64,000 nucleotides of DNA, from the NCBI GenBank assembly GCA_011391085.1, contig JAABRD010000002.1, forward strand, positions 1-64,000, read 5' to 3'. The notes under the pieces are model-generated. The model was not told where the DNA came from and ran no database searches. It was given only the letters and a program-made list of their open reading frames with translations. Shown here piece after piece: positions 15,712 through 25,348 of the stretch (positions are counted from its first letter, which is position 1; every line of letters begins with the position of its first letter). Position numbers and translations under genes: made by a program. This DNA is from Thiotrichaceae bacterium. GTDB lineage: Bacteria > Pseudomonadota > Gammaproteobacteria > Beggiatoales > Beggiatoaceae.

Positions 15712-16215
15712 GATATTCACCTTTTCCCTGATAGGTGGTAGTGATGCACAAGTAGTCAAAGAAAGGGTGGCGGAACCTTACTGGGATACCATCAAGTTGA
15801 CTACCTTAGGTGAACGTAAAATTTAAGTATAATTTAATTGGGTCAAAAAATTTATCGGTGCAACATGACTCGTAATTTATAGCATTTCCTGTTAAGAGTT
15901 GACTTTGGTTAAATAACCCATTTAGAATCGGCATATAAGGAAATTTTTTTGCAAAACTTGCATTACAAATTTTTTTAAGTTAGACTCGCCATTTCTAAGA
16001 ATAAGGTATCTCTCTTTGAGAAAGGGGGGGTAGCGGGCTTGAAAAGTGGAAATCTTTTGTCGTGTCATCAGATAAAAATTGGTCATGGGCCACTCTCCAA
16101 TCCTGTCTTGCCCCCCCTTTCTCAAGGGGGGATACATTCAATAAATACGCTACAGAAAGAAACTCAATTTCTTTAAGAAACTTAGTTTCTGTCGTGAATA
16201 TAAGGTATTTTTAAC
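15712..16215. repeat. Gap upstream of cytochrome gene
   Basis: About 500 bp. 15726-15825 may be a gene remnant: one frame reads DAQVVKERVAEPYWDTIKLT and stops at 15825. 16003-16135 holds an inverted pair built on TTTGAGAAAGGGGGGGTA and CCCCCCTTTCTCAAGGGGGG. 16157-16192 is an AGAAACTCAATTTCTT-type hairpin. The part from 15830 to 16000 is AT-rich with no clear feature. Confidence 0.5.
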
Positions 16216-16803
16216 ATGAAACGTTTCACATTAAGTCTTGCTTTGTCTGGGTTAATTATCAGCCCTCTCTCTTTGGCTGACGAAAAGTTGGATGGCAAAT
16301 TGGCCACCTATCGCAATACCATGAAAGAATTGGGTGGCGGATTACTGACGGAGTTATCTGCGGCCTTAAAAGAGGGTGGTCCTAACAAGGCCATTGAAGT
16401 CTGTCACACCAAAGCCCCGCAAGCCGGGGCCAAAGTGGCAGACAAAACCGGCTTCAAAGTCGGGCGTACCAGTTTAAAACCGCGTAATCCCCAAAATGCA
16501 CCCGATGCGTGGGAAGAAGGGGTATTAAAGAAATTTGAAGAACGTAAAGCCGCAGGCGAAAATCCTCAAAATCTTGAATACCATGAAGTCATTGAAAAAG
16601 ATGGGCAACGTCAAGTACGTTACATGAAGGCTGTTCCTACCGTGGAATTATGTGTTGCCTGTCATGGCACCGACATTGCCCCTGATATTCAGGCTAAATT
16701 GAAAGAATTGTATCCTGAAGATAAGGCCACTGGTTTTCAGGTCGGCGAGTTGCGCGGGGCCTTTACGTTGACAGAGACGTTACCAGCGAAACCCAAAGAG
16801 TGA
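16216..16803 (+). CDS. Periplasmic c-type heme protein, DUF3365 (Tll0287-like)
   Basis: A 195-aa protein with a signal peptide (MKRFTLSLALSGLIISPLSL, cleavage after LSLA). The DUF3365/Tll0287-like domain covers the mature chain: AIEVCHTKAPQ at about 60, TSLKPRNPQNAPDAWE at about 85, and one heme site CVACH at 146-150. Such domains occur alone or as sensor inputs of kinases and may bind heme in redox or gas sensing; here it is free and soluble. Its last 24 bp overlap the convergent map gene. Family is firm, role unknown. Confidence 0.9.
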   Translation: MKRFTLSLALSGLIISPLSLADEKLDGKLATYRNTMKELGGGLLTELSAALKEGGPNKAIEVCHTKAPQAGAKVADKTGFKVGRTSLKPRNPQNAPDAWEEGVLKKFEERKAAGENPQNLEYHEVIEKDGQRQVRYMKAVPTVELCVACHGTDIAPDIQAKLKELYPEDKATGFQVGELRGAFTLTETLPAKPKE

Positions 16804-17601
16804 GAAGCGATAGTTGGCAGTAATCACTTGGGGAATTTTTTCATCTGGGCGAAACGTGAGTACGTCAACACCATCCTTGGTGACAGCCACAGTATGTTCC
16901 CATTGTGCCGATAATTTATGATCTTTGGTGACCACGGTCCAGCCATCGGGTAACAATTTAACATCACATTTGCCCGCGTTAATCATCGGTTCAATGGTAA
17001 AAGTCATGCCCGTACAGAGTAAATCACCCTCCCCATGTTTGTCTGCATGATGCAACACTTGAGGGTCTTCATGAAAGTCTCGACCGATACCATGACCACA
17101 ATAGTCGCGCACTACCGCACAACTTTTGGACTCGGCATGACGCTGAATGGCATAGCCAACATCACCAAGATGATTGCCAGGTTTGACTTGAGAAATCCCC
17201 GCCCATAAGCATTCATAAGCAACGTCTATGAGGCGTTTGGCGATGATGCTAGTTTTGCCAACGGTAAACATACGACTGGTGTCACCATGGTAGCCATTTT
17301 TCATAACGGTCACATCGATATTAACAATATCACCTTCTTTCAACACCTTATCGCCGGGAACACCGTGACAAACTTGATGATTCACAGAAGTACAAATGGA
17401 CTTAGGATAGCCCTTGTAATACAAAGGTGAGGGAAAGGCTTTTTGAACATTGACAATATAATCATGGCAGATTCTGTCAATTTCATTGGTAGTGATGCCA
17501 GCTTTCACATAAGGGCCAATCATGTCCAATACTTCATTGGCAAGATGTCCTGCATAGCGCATACTTTCAATTTCGTCGAGTGTTTTTAGCGTAATAGGCA
17601 T
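16780..17601 (-). CDS. map: Methionine aminopeptidase, type I
   Basis: A 273-aa enzyme that removes the initiator methionine from new proteins in the cytoplasm. All metal ligands are in place: D96 (NIDVT), D107 (GDTSR), H170 (YCGHGIG), E204 (TIEPM) and E235 (QWEHT), plus the substrate histidine H79. The C-terminus carries about 15 extra residues (VITANYRFSLFGFRW) compared with typical enzymes, because the stop lies within the end of the convergent cytochrome gene. It is divergent from rpsB, the usual gammaproteobacterial arrangement. Confidence 0.96.
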   Translation of the reverse strand: MPITLKTLDEIESMRYAGHLANEVLDMIGPYVKAGITTNEIDRICHDYIVNVQKAFPSPLYYKGYPKSICTSVNHQVCHGVPGDKVLKEGDIVNIDVTVMKNGYHGDTSRMFTVGKTSIIAKRLIDVAYECLWAGISQVKPGNHLGDVGYAIQRHAESKSCAVVRDYCGHGIGRDFHEDPQVLHHADKHGEGDLLCTGMTFTIEPMINAGKCDVKLLPDGWTVVTKDHKLSAQWEHTVAVTKDGVDVLTFRPDEKIPQVITANYRFSLFGFRW

Positions 17602-18006
17602 AGTTTATGTTGATGAATGGTGAAGTAAACTCAAGGAAGATTATTATTCACTCATTTATCCTAAAAATATAGACTTAGGTTGTTGTAATCAAAATTCTGT
17701 TATGATAGTATAAACACGATATGACCAGGATACAAAGCACCGCGAAGGACGCCTGGTTCTCCCGTCAATATTTTGAGAATTAAATTCTATTTTGCCACCA
17801 ATACACAAAGATACCAATGGGTGATTCACCATAAATCTCTTTAAGTATTTGAATGACAAACTAGAAAAAAAGGGTAATGAGGCAATGTGAGTGATAAGAC
17901 TGGCAGTCCGTTGAGGACTGCCAATCCTGAGATTTCTATCATCTACATTGTATCACTACCGAAAAAAGATAGAGAGTTAATTATTAACACTTTAGGAATA
18001 ACATTT
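17602..18006. promoter_or_regulatory. map/rpsB divergent control region
   Basis: 405 bp between the two starts. A possible rpsB promoter is TTGTAA at 17683-17688 and TAGTAT at 17706-17711 (17-bp spacing), a weak match. That would leave an rpsB leader of about 290 nt, long enough for the autoregulatory S2-binding structure known from enterobacteria, but a MITE occupies 17873-17960 of it. I cannot identify the leader fold by eye. Confidence 0.35.
17873..17960. mobile_element. MITE type 1, short copy in rpsB leader
   Basis: 88 bp starting GGTAATGAGGCAATGTGAGT and ending CTACATTGTATCACTACC, with a GACTGGCAGTCC / GGACTGCCAATCC hairpin inside. Flanks AAAAAAAG and GAAAAAAG match at 7 of 8 positions, an apparent target duplication. 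It lies 46 bp upstream of the rpsB start. Confidence 0.7.
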
Positions 18007-18804
18007 ATGTCAAACATCTCAATGCGTCAAATGCTGGAAGCAGGGGTACATTTCGGCCACCAGACTCGTTACTGGAACCCGCTAATGTCTCCGTACATTT
18101 TTGGAGATCGGAATAAAATCCATATCATTAATCTGGAAAATACGCTACCCATGTTTAATGAAGCCGCCAATTTTTGCAGCAAACTGGCTGCGAAAAAAGG
18201 AATGGTATTGTTTGTTGGAACCAAACGGGCCGCCCAAGAAACGGTTAAAGAAACCGCCATCCGGTGCGGAATGCCTTACGTCAACCGCCGTTGGTTAGGT
18301 GGAATGCTGACCAATTATAAGACGGTCAAAGCCTCTATCAAACGTCTCAAAGAACTCGAGATGATGGTAACGGATGGCACGATACACCGCTTAACCAAAA
18401 AAGAAGCCCTCTCCTTGACACGCCAACTGGAAAAATTGGAAAAAAGTTTGGGCGGTATCAAAGACATGAATGGACTGCCAGATGCCCTCTTCATCGTTGA
18501 CGTCGGCCACGAAAAAATCGCCGTCAAAGAGGCCAATAAACTGGGCATTCCGATTGTCGGAATTGTTGACACCAACAATTCCCCATTAGGAATCGACTAC
18601 GTGATTCCCGGCAATGACGACGCCATTCGTGCCATCAAACTTTATGCCGATGGCATGGCAGACACCATTTTAGATGGTCGTCAAGCCGCATTACAAATGG
18701 GCGTCGAAGACACCTACGTGGAAGTCCAAGAAGAAGCCACCCCCAAAGTCTCTGTGATTGCCGCAGAAATGGAAGAAGCCCTGATGGCCGAAGACAGGAA
18801 CTAA
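18007..18804 (+). CDS. rpsB: 30S ribosomal protein S2
   Basis: A 265-aa primary ribosomal protein of the small subunit. The start [20 protein letters not shown] is the standard one; the upstream in-frame ATG at 17887 lies inside the MITE and is rejected. Family blocks are all present: [21 protein letters not shown]-like [34 protein letters not shown], and [20 protein letters not shown] with [11 protein letters not shown]. It opens the rpsB-tsf-pyrH-frr block, and the gap of about 220 bp to tsf leaves room for control between the two genes. Confidence 0.97.
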   Translation: MSNISMRQMLEAGVHFGHQTRYWNPLMSPYIFGDRNKIHIINLENTLPMFNEAANFCSKLAAKKGMVLFVGTKRAAQETVKETAIRCGMPYVNRRWLGGMLTNYKTVKASIKRLKELEMMVTDGTIHRLTKKEALSLTRQLEKLEKSLGGIKDMNGLPDALFIVDVGHEKIAVKEANKLGIPIVGIVDTNNSPLGIDYVIPGNDDAIRAIKLYADGMADTILDGRQAALQMGVEDTYVEVQEEATPKVSVIAAEMEEALMAEDRN

Positions 18805-18849
18805 GTTAACTCTCTCTCAAACCACGAATTGTTGATTAGCTTTGCTAAT

Positions 18850-18905
18850 GAGAACTGTGATGTATGTGATATGTGTGATATGTGTGATGTGTGTGATATG
18901 TGTGA
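18850..18905. repeat. TGTGATATG tandem run
   Basis: About six copies of an imperfect 9-bp unit TGTGATATG between rpsB and tsf. It gives a cysteine-rich short frame in one reading, which is not a gene. A partial inverse (CATCACATCAATCACAG) follows at 18945-18962, so a weak hairpin is possible. Confidence 0.7.
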
Positions 18906-19027
18906 GAAAGACGGTCATTGCTTTTCCACCTCATGTTCATCACGCCCATCACATCAATCACAGTTCAAGCTATTTAGCGAAGCAAATGCCAAACTCCAAA
19001 CTCCAAAATTCAAAGAGGTTATAAAGA

Positions 19028-19903
19028 ATGGAAATTTCAGCCGCACTCGTAAAAGAGTTGCGTGAACGCACAGGCGCCGGCATGATGGAATGCAAAAAAG
19101 CCCTGGTAGAAAGCAGTGGCAACATTGAAGCCGCCATTGAATTAATGCGCAAACAAGGCCAAGTGAAAGCTGCCAAAAAAGCTGGCCGAGTCGCTGCCGA
19201 AGGTCTAATTGTGATCCAACAAGACGCCAATTATGCAGCCATGACCGAAGTCAACTGTGAAACCGACTTTGTGGCTAAAGGCGACGACTTCAAAAACTTC
19301 TGTCACACCCTCACCGGCTTCATTTTGCGTCAACGTCCGGCTAACTTGGAAGCCTTGTTAGCCACCCCATTTGAAGGTGGCAAAACCGTAGAACAAACTC
19401 GCTTAGACCTGGTTACCAAAATCGGCGAAAACATCAATGTGCGTCGTTTTTCCGTGATGGATGCCGCCGGCGGCATGTTAAATGTCTATCTCCACGGCAC
19501 TCGCATTGGCGTCATCGTCAAAATGCGCAATGCCAATCCCGAATTAGCCAAAGACATCGCCATGCACATTGCGGCCAGCCGCCCCTTGTGCGTCACCCCA
19601 GATCAAGTTCCAGCGGACCAGGTTGCCAAAGAAAAAGAAATATACACAGCCCAAGCGGCGGACAGTGGCAAACCAGCCAATATTGTGGAAAAAATGGTAG
19701 AAGGACGCATCAAAAAATTCCTCGGTGAAATGTCCCTACTGGGGCAACCTTTTGTCAAGGACCCGGACCTGACTATAGAAAAATTACTAAAATCCAAATC
19801 CGCCGAGGTCCTTGGTTTTGAACGCTTTGAAGTCGGCGAAGGCATTGAAAAGAAGACCGCCAACTTTGCTGAAGAAGTGATGCAACAGGTACGTGGGAAT
19901 TAG
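19028..19903 (+). CDS. tsf: Elongation factor Ts
   Basis: A 291-aa guanine-nucleotide exchange factor for EF-Tu. It begins MEISAALVKELRERTGAGMM with the N-terminal UBA-like domain, then the conserved core TDFVAKGDDFKNFC and the HIAASRPLCVTPDQVP segment, and the C-terminal coiled part ending QQVRGN. Length is as in other gammaproteobacteria. It follows rpsB in the normal order. Confidence 0.97.
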   Translation: MEISAALVKELRERTGAGMMECKKALVESSGNIEAAIELMRKQGQVKAAKKAGRVAAEGLIVIQQDANYAAMTEVNCETDFVAKGDDFKNFCHTLTGFILRQRPANLEALLATPFEGGKTVEQTRLDLVTKIGENINVRRFSVMDAAGGMLNVYLHGTRIGVIVKMRNANPELAKDIAMHIAASRPLCVTPDQVPADQVAKEKEIYTAQAADSGKPANIVEKMVEGRIKKFLGEMSLLGQPFVKDPDLTIEKLLKSKSAEVLGFERFEVGEGIEKKTANFAEEVMQQVRGN

Positions 19904-20174
19904 ATTCAGGAACGGGTGACCTTGGGAAAGAAAAACACCGGTGGACTAGAGGCTTTAGCCGGAGGGTTGCCCCTATTTTCGCGGGTGTGCCGACCACGGC
20001 TGAAGTCTCAATGCCATTAAAAAAACCAGCAGGTAGGGTGCGTCCTACGCACCATAGTTTGGAAAATGATGCGATTTTCAAGATGGTGCGTAGGACGCAC
20101 CCTACTAAAACCGGTGCTGGCTATTTCCTAAGGCATAGTGAATAAAGGCGAGAATTTAGAACAGGTTCGATTCT
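19904..20174. repeat. Gap with two hairpin families
   Basis: 19943-20017 is a diverged GGACTAGAGGCTTTAGCCGG hairpin whose right arm ends in TCTCAATGCCATTA, as at 10345. 20034-20105 is a GTAGGGTGCGTCCTACGCAC pair with a spacer. Together they separate tsf from an inserted Uma2 gene. No gene here. Confidence 0.8.
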
Positions 20175-20747
20175 ATGACGAGAGACAATCCCAATTACCA
20201 GCAAGAAGAGGAGAACACCGTGTCATCCCAAAATCATGGCTTAACCCAATTGCGAATTGGTGCCGAACTACTCCACCTCAGTGACCAGTACAGCGCTGCT
20301 ACGGAATTAAGCCTGGACGTTTCCTCCTCTGAACGTCAACAAATTCTTAGTCAATGCAAAGTCAAAGCTGACCGTGAATTAAGACCTGACATCGTTCTTT
20401 ACTATGCCAAAGACTTTGATTACATTGACCCTACTGAAGATTTGGACGTGGTAAGGGTAGAACAAATGCCTCTATTATGCGTAGAAATTGTATCACCCAC
20501 GCAAACTAGCCAAGACATCCTCCCCAAATTTCGGGCCTACTTTGCCCTGGGAGTCAAATCCTGTTGGTATGTGGACCCCAACCTAAAATTAATTCAAGTT
20601 TATTCTTCCCCCAAAGAATCAAAAACGTTTGTGACACAAGAAGATGTATTTGACCAGATATTAGAGATTCGCTTACCTCTCAGTAAAATTTTCTCAAAAC
20701 GATACCAACCGAAACTCCATAACCTCCCCCAGGAGTCCAAAGCGTAG
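20175..20747 (+). CDS. Uma2 family protein (PD-(D/E)XK fold)
   Basis: A 190-aa protein of the Uma2/DUF820 type, common in cyanobacteria and filamentous sulfur bacteria. The catalytic pattern is LRPDIVLYY (D), LCVEIVSPTQ (E) and KFRAYFALGVKSCWYVDP (lysine side of the fold). The biological role of the family is unsettled. The gene is inserted between tsf and pyrH. Its last residues (PQESKA) are encoded by half of an AGGAGTCCAAAGCGTAGC repeat, which supplies the stop, so the natural C-terminus may have been replaced. An ATG at 20221 is an alternative start. Confidence 0.85.
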   Translation: MTRDNPNYQQEEENTVSSQNHGLTQLRIGAELLHLSDQYSAATELSLDVSSSERQQILSQCKVKADRELRPDIVLYYAKDFDYIDPTEDLDVVRVEQMPLLCVEIVSPTQTSQDILPKFRAYFALGVKSCWYVDPNLKLIQVYSSPKESKTFVTQEDVFDQILEIRLPLSKIFSKRYQPKLHNLPQESKA

Positions 20748-20771
20748 CTTTGTACACAAAACAGAAAACTT

Positions 20772-21500
20772 ATGAATGACGACGTAACCCCTCCCTACCG
20801 CCGGGTACTACTAAAACTCAGCGGCGAAGCCCTCATGGGAGACACCGACTTTGGCATAGACCCCCAAATCCTGCACCGTCTCGCCGATCAAGTGCGAGGG
20901 CTTGTGCAACTGGGAATACAACTCGGCTTGGTCATTGGCGGTGGCAACATTTTTCGAGGCGTCGGCCTAACCAAAAGCGGCATTGACCGAGTCACGGGCG
21001 ACTACATGGGAATGCTTGCCACTTTGATGAACAGCCTAGCCATGCAAGATGCTTTACAAAAGGTCCAAGTCGAAACCCGTGTCATGTCGGCCCTTCGCAT
21101 CGACGCCGTCTGTGAAGACTATTCATGTCAACGCGCCATGAATCATTTACAAAAAGGTCGAGTGGTTATCTTTGCCGCCGGCACTGGCAACCCCTTTTTC
21201 ACGACGGACACCGCCGCCAGCTTACGCGCCATTGAAATTGGGGCAGACTTATTGATTAAAGCGACCAAGGTAGATGGAGTCTATACAGCCGACCCTGTAA
21301 CCAATCCGAATGCCCAGCGGTTCACACAACTCACCTATGACGAAGTCATCGAACGTCGTTTGGGCGTGATGGATACCACTGCCGTCGTTCTCTGTCGTGA
21401 CCATAATCTGCCCTTACGAGTCCTCGATATTGGCAAACCAGACTCGTTACTACGTGCGATAACAGGGCATGAAGAAGGTACTCTCATTGCAAATGAGTGA
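20772..21500 (+). CDS. pyrH: UMP kinase
   Basis: A 242-aa cytoplasmic enzyme making UDP from UMP. It is of the amino-acid-kinase fold: [14 protein letters not shown] at the N-terminus, [11 protein letters not shown], the [18 protein letters not shown] core, and [20 protein letters not shown] with [13 protein letters not shown]. Length and order are standard. It starts 24 bp after the Uma2 stop, with the repeat half between them, so its transcription may now depend on the inserted gene. Confidence 0.97.
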   Translation: MNDDVTPPYRRVLLKLSGEALMGDTDFGIDPQILHRLADQVRGLVQLGIQLGLVIGGGNIFRGVGLTKSGIDRVTGDYMGMLATLMNSLAMQDALQKVQVETRVMSALRIDAVCEDYSCQRAMNHLQKGRVVIFAAGTGNPFFTTDTAASLRAIEIGADLLIKATKVDGVYTADPVTNPNAQRFTQLTYDEVIERRLGVMDTTAVVLCRDHNLPLRVLDIGKPDSLLRAITGHEEGTLIANE

Positions 21501-21518
21501 AGACTCGTAAACCTTAAA

Positions 21519-21576
21519 CAGGAGTCCAAAGCGTAGTTTTGTCCGTCATCAGACAAAGCTACGCTTTGGACTCCTG
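21519..21576. repeat. AGGAGTCCAAAGCGTAG hairpin
   Basis: A long inverted repeat, AGGAGTCCAAAGCGTAGTTT paired with AAAGCTACGCTTTGGACTCC across about 18 bases, between pyrH and frr. It may weaken readthrough in this operon or protect the upstream transcript. Confidence 0.8.
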
Positions 21577-21630
21577 GATCCAAATCCAAAAACTTAGTTT
21601 CTTAAAATTTTAGTAAAGGAATTAAAAACT

Positions 21631-22197
21631 ATGAGTGACACAGTTGAAAAAATCAGAAAAAATGCCGAAGACCACATGCGCAAAAGCATCGAGGCACTGA
21701 AAGAAGGGTTCATCAAAATTCGCACGGGCCGCGCCCATACGAGTTTACTTGACCACCTTGTCGTTCCCTACTATGGCAACAATGTTCCCCTCAAACAAGT
21801 CGCCAACGTCACCGTGCTAGACCCACGCACTTTAGGTGTTGCACCATGGGAAAAAAATTTAGTGTCAGTTGTCGAAAAAGCCATTCGTGACTCTGATTTG
21901 GGACTCAATCCTACCAATGCGGGCAACCTGTTACGAGTGCCCTTACCTCCCATGACCGAAGAACGTCGGCGTGACCTCATCAAAGTGGTACGCCATGAAA
22001 CCGAAACCGCACGAGTGGCCATTCGTAATCTACGTCGCGATGCCAATCACGAACTCAAAGTCTTAGAAAAAGATAAGAAAATTTCTGAAGACGACGAACG
22101 GCGTGCTGAGGAGAAAATGCAAAAATTAACCAATGATTACATTGCCAAAGTGGACGCTTTATTGAAAGAAAAAGAAGCGGAACTGATGGAAGTGTAA
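21631..22197 (+). CDS. frr: Ribosome recycling factor
   Basis: A 188-aa factor that splits the post-termination ribosome together with EF-G. It shows the full pattern: [83 protein letters not shown] and [15 protein letters not shown]. Length is normal, with a short extra tail (LMEV). AAGGAA lies about 10 bp before the ATG. The next 129 bp hold no gene. Confidence 0.97.
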   Translation: MSDTVEKIRKNAEDHMRKSIEALKEGFIKIRTGRAHTSLLDHLVVPYYGNNVPLKQVANVTVLDPRTLGVAPWEKNLVSVVEKAIRDSDLGLNPTNAGNLLRVPLPPMTEERRRDLIKVVRHETETARVAIRNLRRDANHELKVLEKDKKISEDDERRAEEKMQKLTNDYIAKVDALLKEKEAELMEV

Positions 22198-22326
22198 CCC
22201 TTATGGTGAGACCCGGCAGTTCAGCAGGACCGGCGGTTTCAACTAAAGTGCCCGTCGGACCTGTGCTGCCTATTTCTTGCCGATCTTAACCTGTTTTGGT
22301 GTGCCTGCTTTTTCTCCTGAACTAAC

Positions 22327-23157
22327 ATGACAACTCCTCGCATCCCCCGCCATATCGCCATTATCATGGATGGCAATGGCCGCTGGGCCAAACAACGAAT
22401 GCTACCTCGCTACGCAGGACACCATGCAGGGGTAGAGACTGTGCGCCAAGTGGTGAGTCACTGCACCCAACAGGGCGTCGAAGTGTTAACTCTATTTGCC
22501 TTCAGCAGTGAAAACTGGCGTCGTCCCGCCCAAGAAGTCAGTTGGTTAATGGAACTGTTTATCACCGCACTGCAACGAGAAATCAACAAATTGCATAAAA
22601 ATCAGGTACAGTTACGAATCATTGGAGACCGCAGTGCATTTCCCACTAAGTTACAAGAACTGATTGTCCAGTCGGAAGAATTAACACGGAACAATACGGG
22701 ACTGACCCTGGTCATTGCAGCCAATTATGGGGGACGTTGGGATATTGTTAAAACGGCTAAACACCTCGCCTGGCAAATCGAACAAGGTCAACTCAACAGT
22801 GAAGACATTACAGAATCCCTATTTGCTTCTCAAATGAGTTTAGCCGATTTACCTGAACCCGATTTGTTTATTCGCACCGGTGGCGAGAAGCGAGTAAGTA
22901 ACTTTTTACTCTGGCAACTGGCTTATACCGAAATGTATTTTACCGATACCCTCTGGCCGGATTTCAACAAAGAACAATTTATGCTGGCCATGGAATCATT
23001 TGCCTCTCGGCAGAGACGCTTTGGACGAACCGGGGACCAAGTGGAAGAAGTTGAAAAACGGGGAAGTCCAGAGGGACCGAAAGAGGTTTGCCTCCGCCTC
23101 GAAGGCGGAGGCAAACCTTTGAAAAATCACATAGATTTAGGGCTATCAAATGCTTAA
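22327..23157 (+). CDS. uppS: Isoprenyl (undecaprenyl diphosphate) synthase
   Basis: A 276-aa cis-prenyltransferase making undecaprenyl diphosphate for wall and LPS synthesis. IAIIMDGNGRWAKQR carries the catalytic aspartate D15; FAFSSENWRRP and RTGGEKRVSNFLLWQLAYTE are the other family blocks (GGEQRISNF is more usual). Residues after about 240 (VEKRGSPEGPKEVCLRLEGG and on) are foreign: they are encoded by a palindrome at 23084-23118 inserted in frame near the end. The gene overlaps cdsA by 8 bp. Confidence 0.95.
   Translation: MTTPRIPRHIAIIMDGNGRWAKQRMLPRYAGHHAGVETVRQVVSHCTQQGVEVLTLFAFSSENWRRPAQEVSWLMELFITALQREINKLHKNQVQLRIIGDRSAFPTKLQELIVQSEELTRNNTGLTLVIAANYGGRWDIVKTAKHLAWQIEQGQLNSEDITESLFASQMSLADLPEPDLFIRTGGEKRVSNFLLWQLAYTEMYFTDTLWPDFNKEQFMLAMESFASRQRRFGRTGDQVEEVEKRGSPEGPKEVCLRLEGGGKPLKNHIDLGLSNA
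23084..23118. repeat. Palindrome inside the 3' end of uppS
   Basis: AGGTTTGCCTCCGCCT and its complement AGGCGGAGGCAAACCT around two bases, within the coding frame. It forms a very stable hairpin in the mRNA just before the cdsA start. Confidence 0.8.
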
Positions 23158-24034
23158 ACATCGCATCCTCACTGCTGTCCTCCTGATACCCCTAGTCATC
23201 TGGGCTATCCTTACCCTTGCCACAGAATGGTTGGCCATTATCATCAGCACCGTAATCTTAATCGGGGCTTGGGAATGGGCTGGACTGTGTGGTTGGCAAG
23301 GGAAGTTGGCGCGGTTGGGTTACACGGTTCTTATGGGACTTGGTATAATCATCAGCTACTTGTTGTTACAACACTTCAGTCAGGGGTCTCGTTGGCCCGG
23401 TCAACCGCCCATTGGCTTGTACTACCTGTTGGGCCTACTGACAAGTGCTTGCCTATGGTGGTTACTCGCAGGATATTGGGTCTGGAGTTATCAACGTGGC
23501 TATGATGAGTTACCTGTTCGGTCTTGGATTAAAGGTGTGATAGGATTCTTCATTTTACTGCCAACCTGGGGAACCTTATTTACTCTCGCCACGCCTCTTC
23601 CGGGGGGAGGACGAGGGTCACTGATTTTTCTTCTTGCACTCATTTGGACGGCTGACTCCTTTGCCTACTTTGTGGGCCGACGCTGGGGACGCCACAAGTT
23701 GGCAGATAAAGTCAGTCCAGGCAAAACCTGGGAAGGTGCGATAGGTGGGTTGTTGGGAGGATTACTCGTAGCGATAGGCTACGGATTACTTTGGAGTTTT
23801 CCAACAAATTTTATCGAGTGGGCAGTTTTTTTGGCAATCATCCTAATAACAGTAGTAGCCTCCATTTTAGGAGATTTGTCAGAGAGTTTATTTAAACGTC
23901 AAATGGGGTTAAAAGACAGTGGTCAACTGTTGCCAGGACATGGGGGCATGTTAGACCGTATTGATAGTTTAACAGCGGCGGCGCCGGTGTCGGAGGCTGC
24001 ACTGTATTTTATGGTGATTATTAGTACGAGTTAA
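23150..24034 (+). CDS. cdsA: Phosphatidate cytidylyltransferase
   Basis: A 294-aa inner-membrane enzyme that makes CDP-diacylglycerol, the precursor of all phospholipids. It has eight or so hydrophobic segments and the CDP-alcohol signature near the C-terminus, SLFKRQMGLKDSGQLLPGHG followed by GMLDRIDS. ADSFAYFVGRRWGRHKLADK precedes it. It overlaps uppS, which implies translational coupling. In most relatives dxr follows directly; here about 5 kb of other genes come first. Confidence 0.96.
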   Translation: MLKHRILTAVLLIPLVIWAILTLATEWLAIIISTVILIGAWEWAGLCGWQGKLARLGYTVLMGLGIIISYLLLQHFSQGSRWPGQPPIGLYYLLGLLTSACLWWLLAGYWVWSYQRGYDELPVRSWIKGVIGFFILLPTWGTLFTLATPLPGGGRGSLIFLLALIWTADSFAYFVGRRWGRHKLADKVSPGKTWEGAIGGLLGGLLVAIGYGLLWSFPTNFIEWAVFLAIILITVVASILGDLSESLFKRQMGLKDSGQLLPGHGGMLDRIDSLTAAAPVSEAALYFMVIISTS

Positions 24035-24125
24035 ACTGAAATGACAAGTATGGTGAATCAGAGAGGATAAAGCAATGTCACATACCTGTACAACACTGTC
24101 ACACCGTTACAGAACAACTTAAACT

Positions 24126-25319
24126 ATGAAATTAGAAGCTATCAAATATTCCCGGTTTGCCGATGAACCAGATGAATGGCGCATGGAAGGCAAACCCATT
24201 GAAAATGAATATGGCCAATGGTGTACCTTTGGTGACATCAACCTGATGGTCGGCAAAAATGCTACCGGCAAAACCAAAACGCTGGAGGTGGTTCGTGATC
24301 TTGCAGATTTGTTAGCTGGAGATGATGAATTATCCGAAATGCGCTATCCCACTGGTGACTATCAAGTGCAATTTTCCAACAGCCAACATTCAACGATTCT
24401 GTATACTTTACAATTTCGCGAAACCAACGTATTCTCTGAAAGTCTCCTCATCGATGGCAAAGTGCTACTAAAAAGAGGAGAGAATGGAATAGGGGAACTC
24501 TATCATAAGGCGATGGAACAGGAAGTGAAATTTCAGGTGCCTAACGACCAAATCGTGGCGTTTCTGAGACGAGGGGATAACGTGCAACATCCTTTTCTAG
24601 ATGATTTATATCAATGGGGCAAATCACTTAATTATTATCAATTTGGTGGTTATTTAGGCAAAAATCAGTTGGCTAGAATTATCAACCCCAAAGAGGATTT
24701 CAACCTCAAAAATTCCTCTATGGCCATTCCAGCTTTTGAAAAAGGCAAAGCCGAGTTTGGAGAACGTTTTCTGGATATGATTAAGGAGGATATGAAGACC
24801 ATTGACTACGAAATTGAGGAAGTTGGCACGGGTCCCTTGAAAGCGATGGTACGGAGGATAACAGCTTTCGGGAAAGAGATGCCTATGGGATTATCTGTCA
24901 AGGAACACGATCTCAATGGCAGAACTGACCAAGCAGAACTGTCACAAGGCATGTTCAGGGCTTTGTCATTGATTATTCAACTAAATTACTCACTACTGGC
25001 GAAGGCGACCAGTGGTATCCTCATCGATGACATTGGTGAAGGACTGGACTATGAACGTTCTAAACGCTTGATTGATTTACTCATTCGTAAGGCTGAGGAG
25101 TCTTCTGTACAAATCTTCATGACCACCAAGGACCGCTTTGTGATGAACAAGATTCCGTTAGCATATTGGTCCGTGATAACCAGGGAAAAGCAACGTTCTC
25201 TGTTTTACAATTATCGAAATGCCAAGGACGTGTTTGATGAATTTCAATACACGGGTTTAAATAATTTTGATTTTTTTGCTTCCGAATTTTATCGGAGTGG
25301 ATTTCAGACGACTGATTGA
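24126..25319 (+). CDS. ABC/SMC-type AAA ATPase, first gene of a three-gene cassette
   Basis: A 397-aa ATPase of the RecF/OLD-like type. Walker A is VGKNATGKTKTL near residue 43, the ABC signature is LSQGMFRALSL at about 278, and Walker B is SGILIDDIGEGLDYER at about 298, followed by a switch region (IFMTTKDRFVMNKI). No TOPRIM domain is fused. The next gene, 29 bp downstream, looks TOPRIM-like, so the pair resembles a split OLD or PARIS-type arrangement; a third gene encodes a DUF3883 protein. A defence role is inferred from this combination and from its placement between two essential genes. No convincing ribosome site precedes ATG 24126. Confidence 0.75.
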   Translation: MKLEAIKYSRFADEPDEWRMEGKPIENEYGQWCTFGDINLMVGKNATGKTKTLEVVRDLADLLAGDDELSEMRYPTGDYQVQFSNSQHSTILYTLQFRETNVFSESLLIDGKVLLKRGENGIGELYHKAMEQEVKFQVPNDQIVAFLRRGDNVQHPFLDDLYQWGKSLNYYQFGGYLGKNQLARIINPKEDFNLKNSSMAIPAFEKGKAEFGERFLDMIKEDMKTIDYEIEEVGTGPLKAMVRRITAFGKEMPMGLSVKEHDLNGRTDQAELSQGMFRALSLIIQLNYSLLAKATSGILIDDIGEGLDYERSKRLIDLLIRKAEESSVQIFMTTKDRFVMNKIPLAYWSVITREKQRSLFYNYRNAKDVFDEFQYTGLNNFDFFASEFYRSGFQTTD

Positions 25320-25348
25320 GACCGAGAATTTAAGTTCAAAGACTCACT

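Noticed and set aside
17887-18006. Longer start of rpsB at 17887
   Set aside because: The extra 40 residues are encoded by a MITE and the family start is at 18007.
18829-19065. Cysteine-rich small protein (CDMCDVCDMC)
   Set aside because: Product of the TGTGATATG tandem run read in one frame; there is no ribosome site and it runs into tsf.
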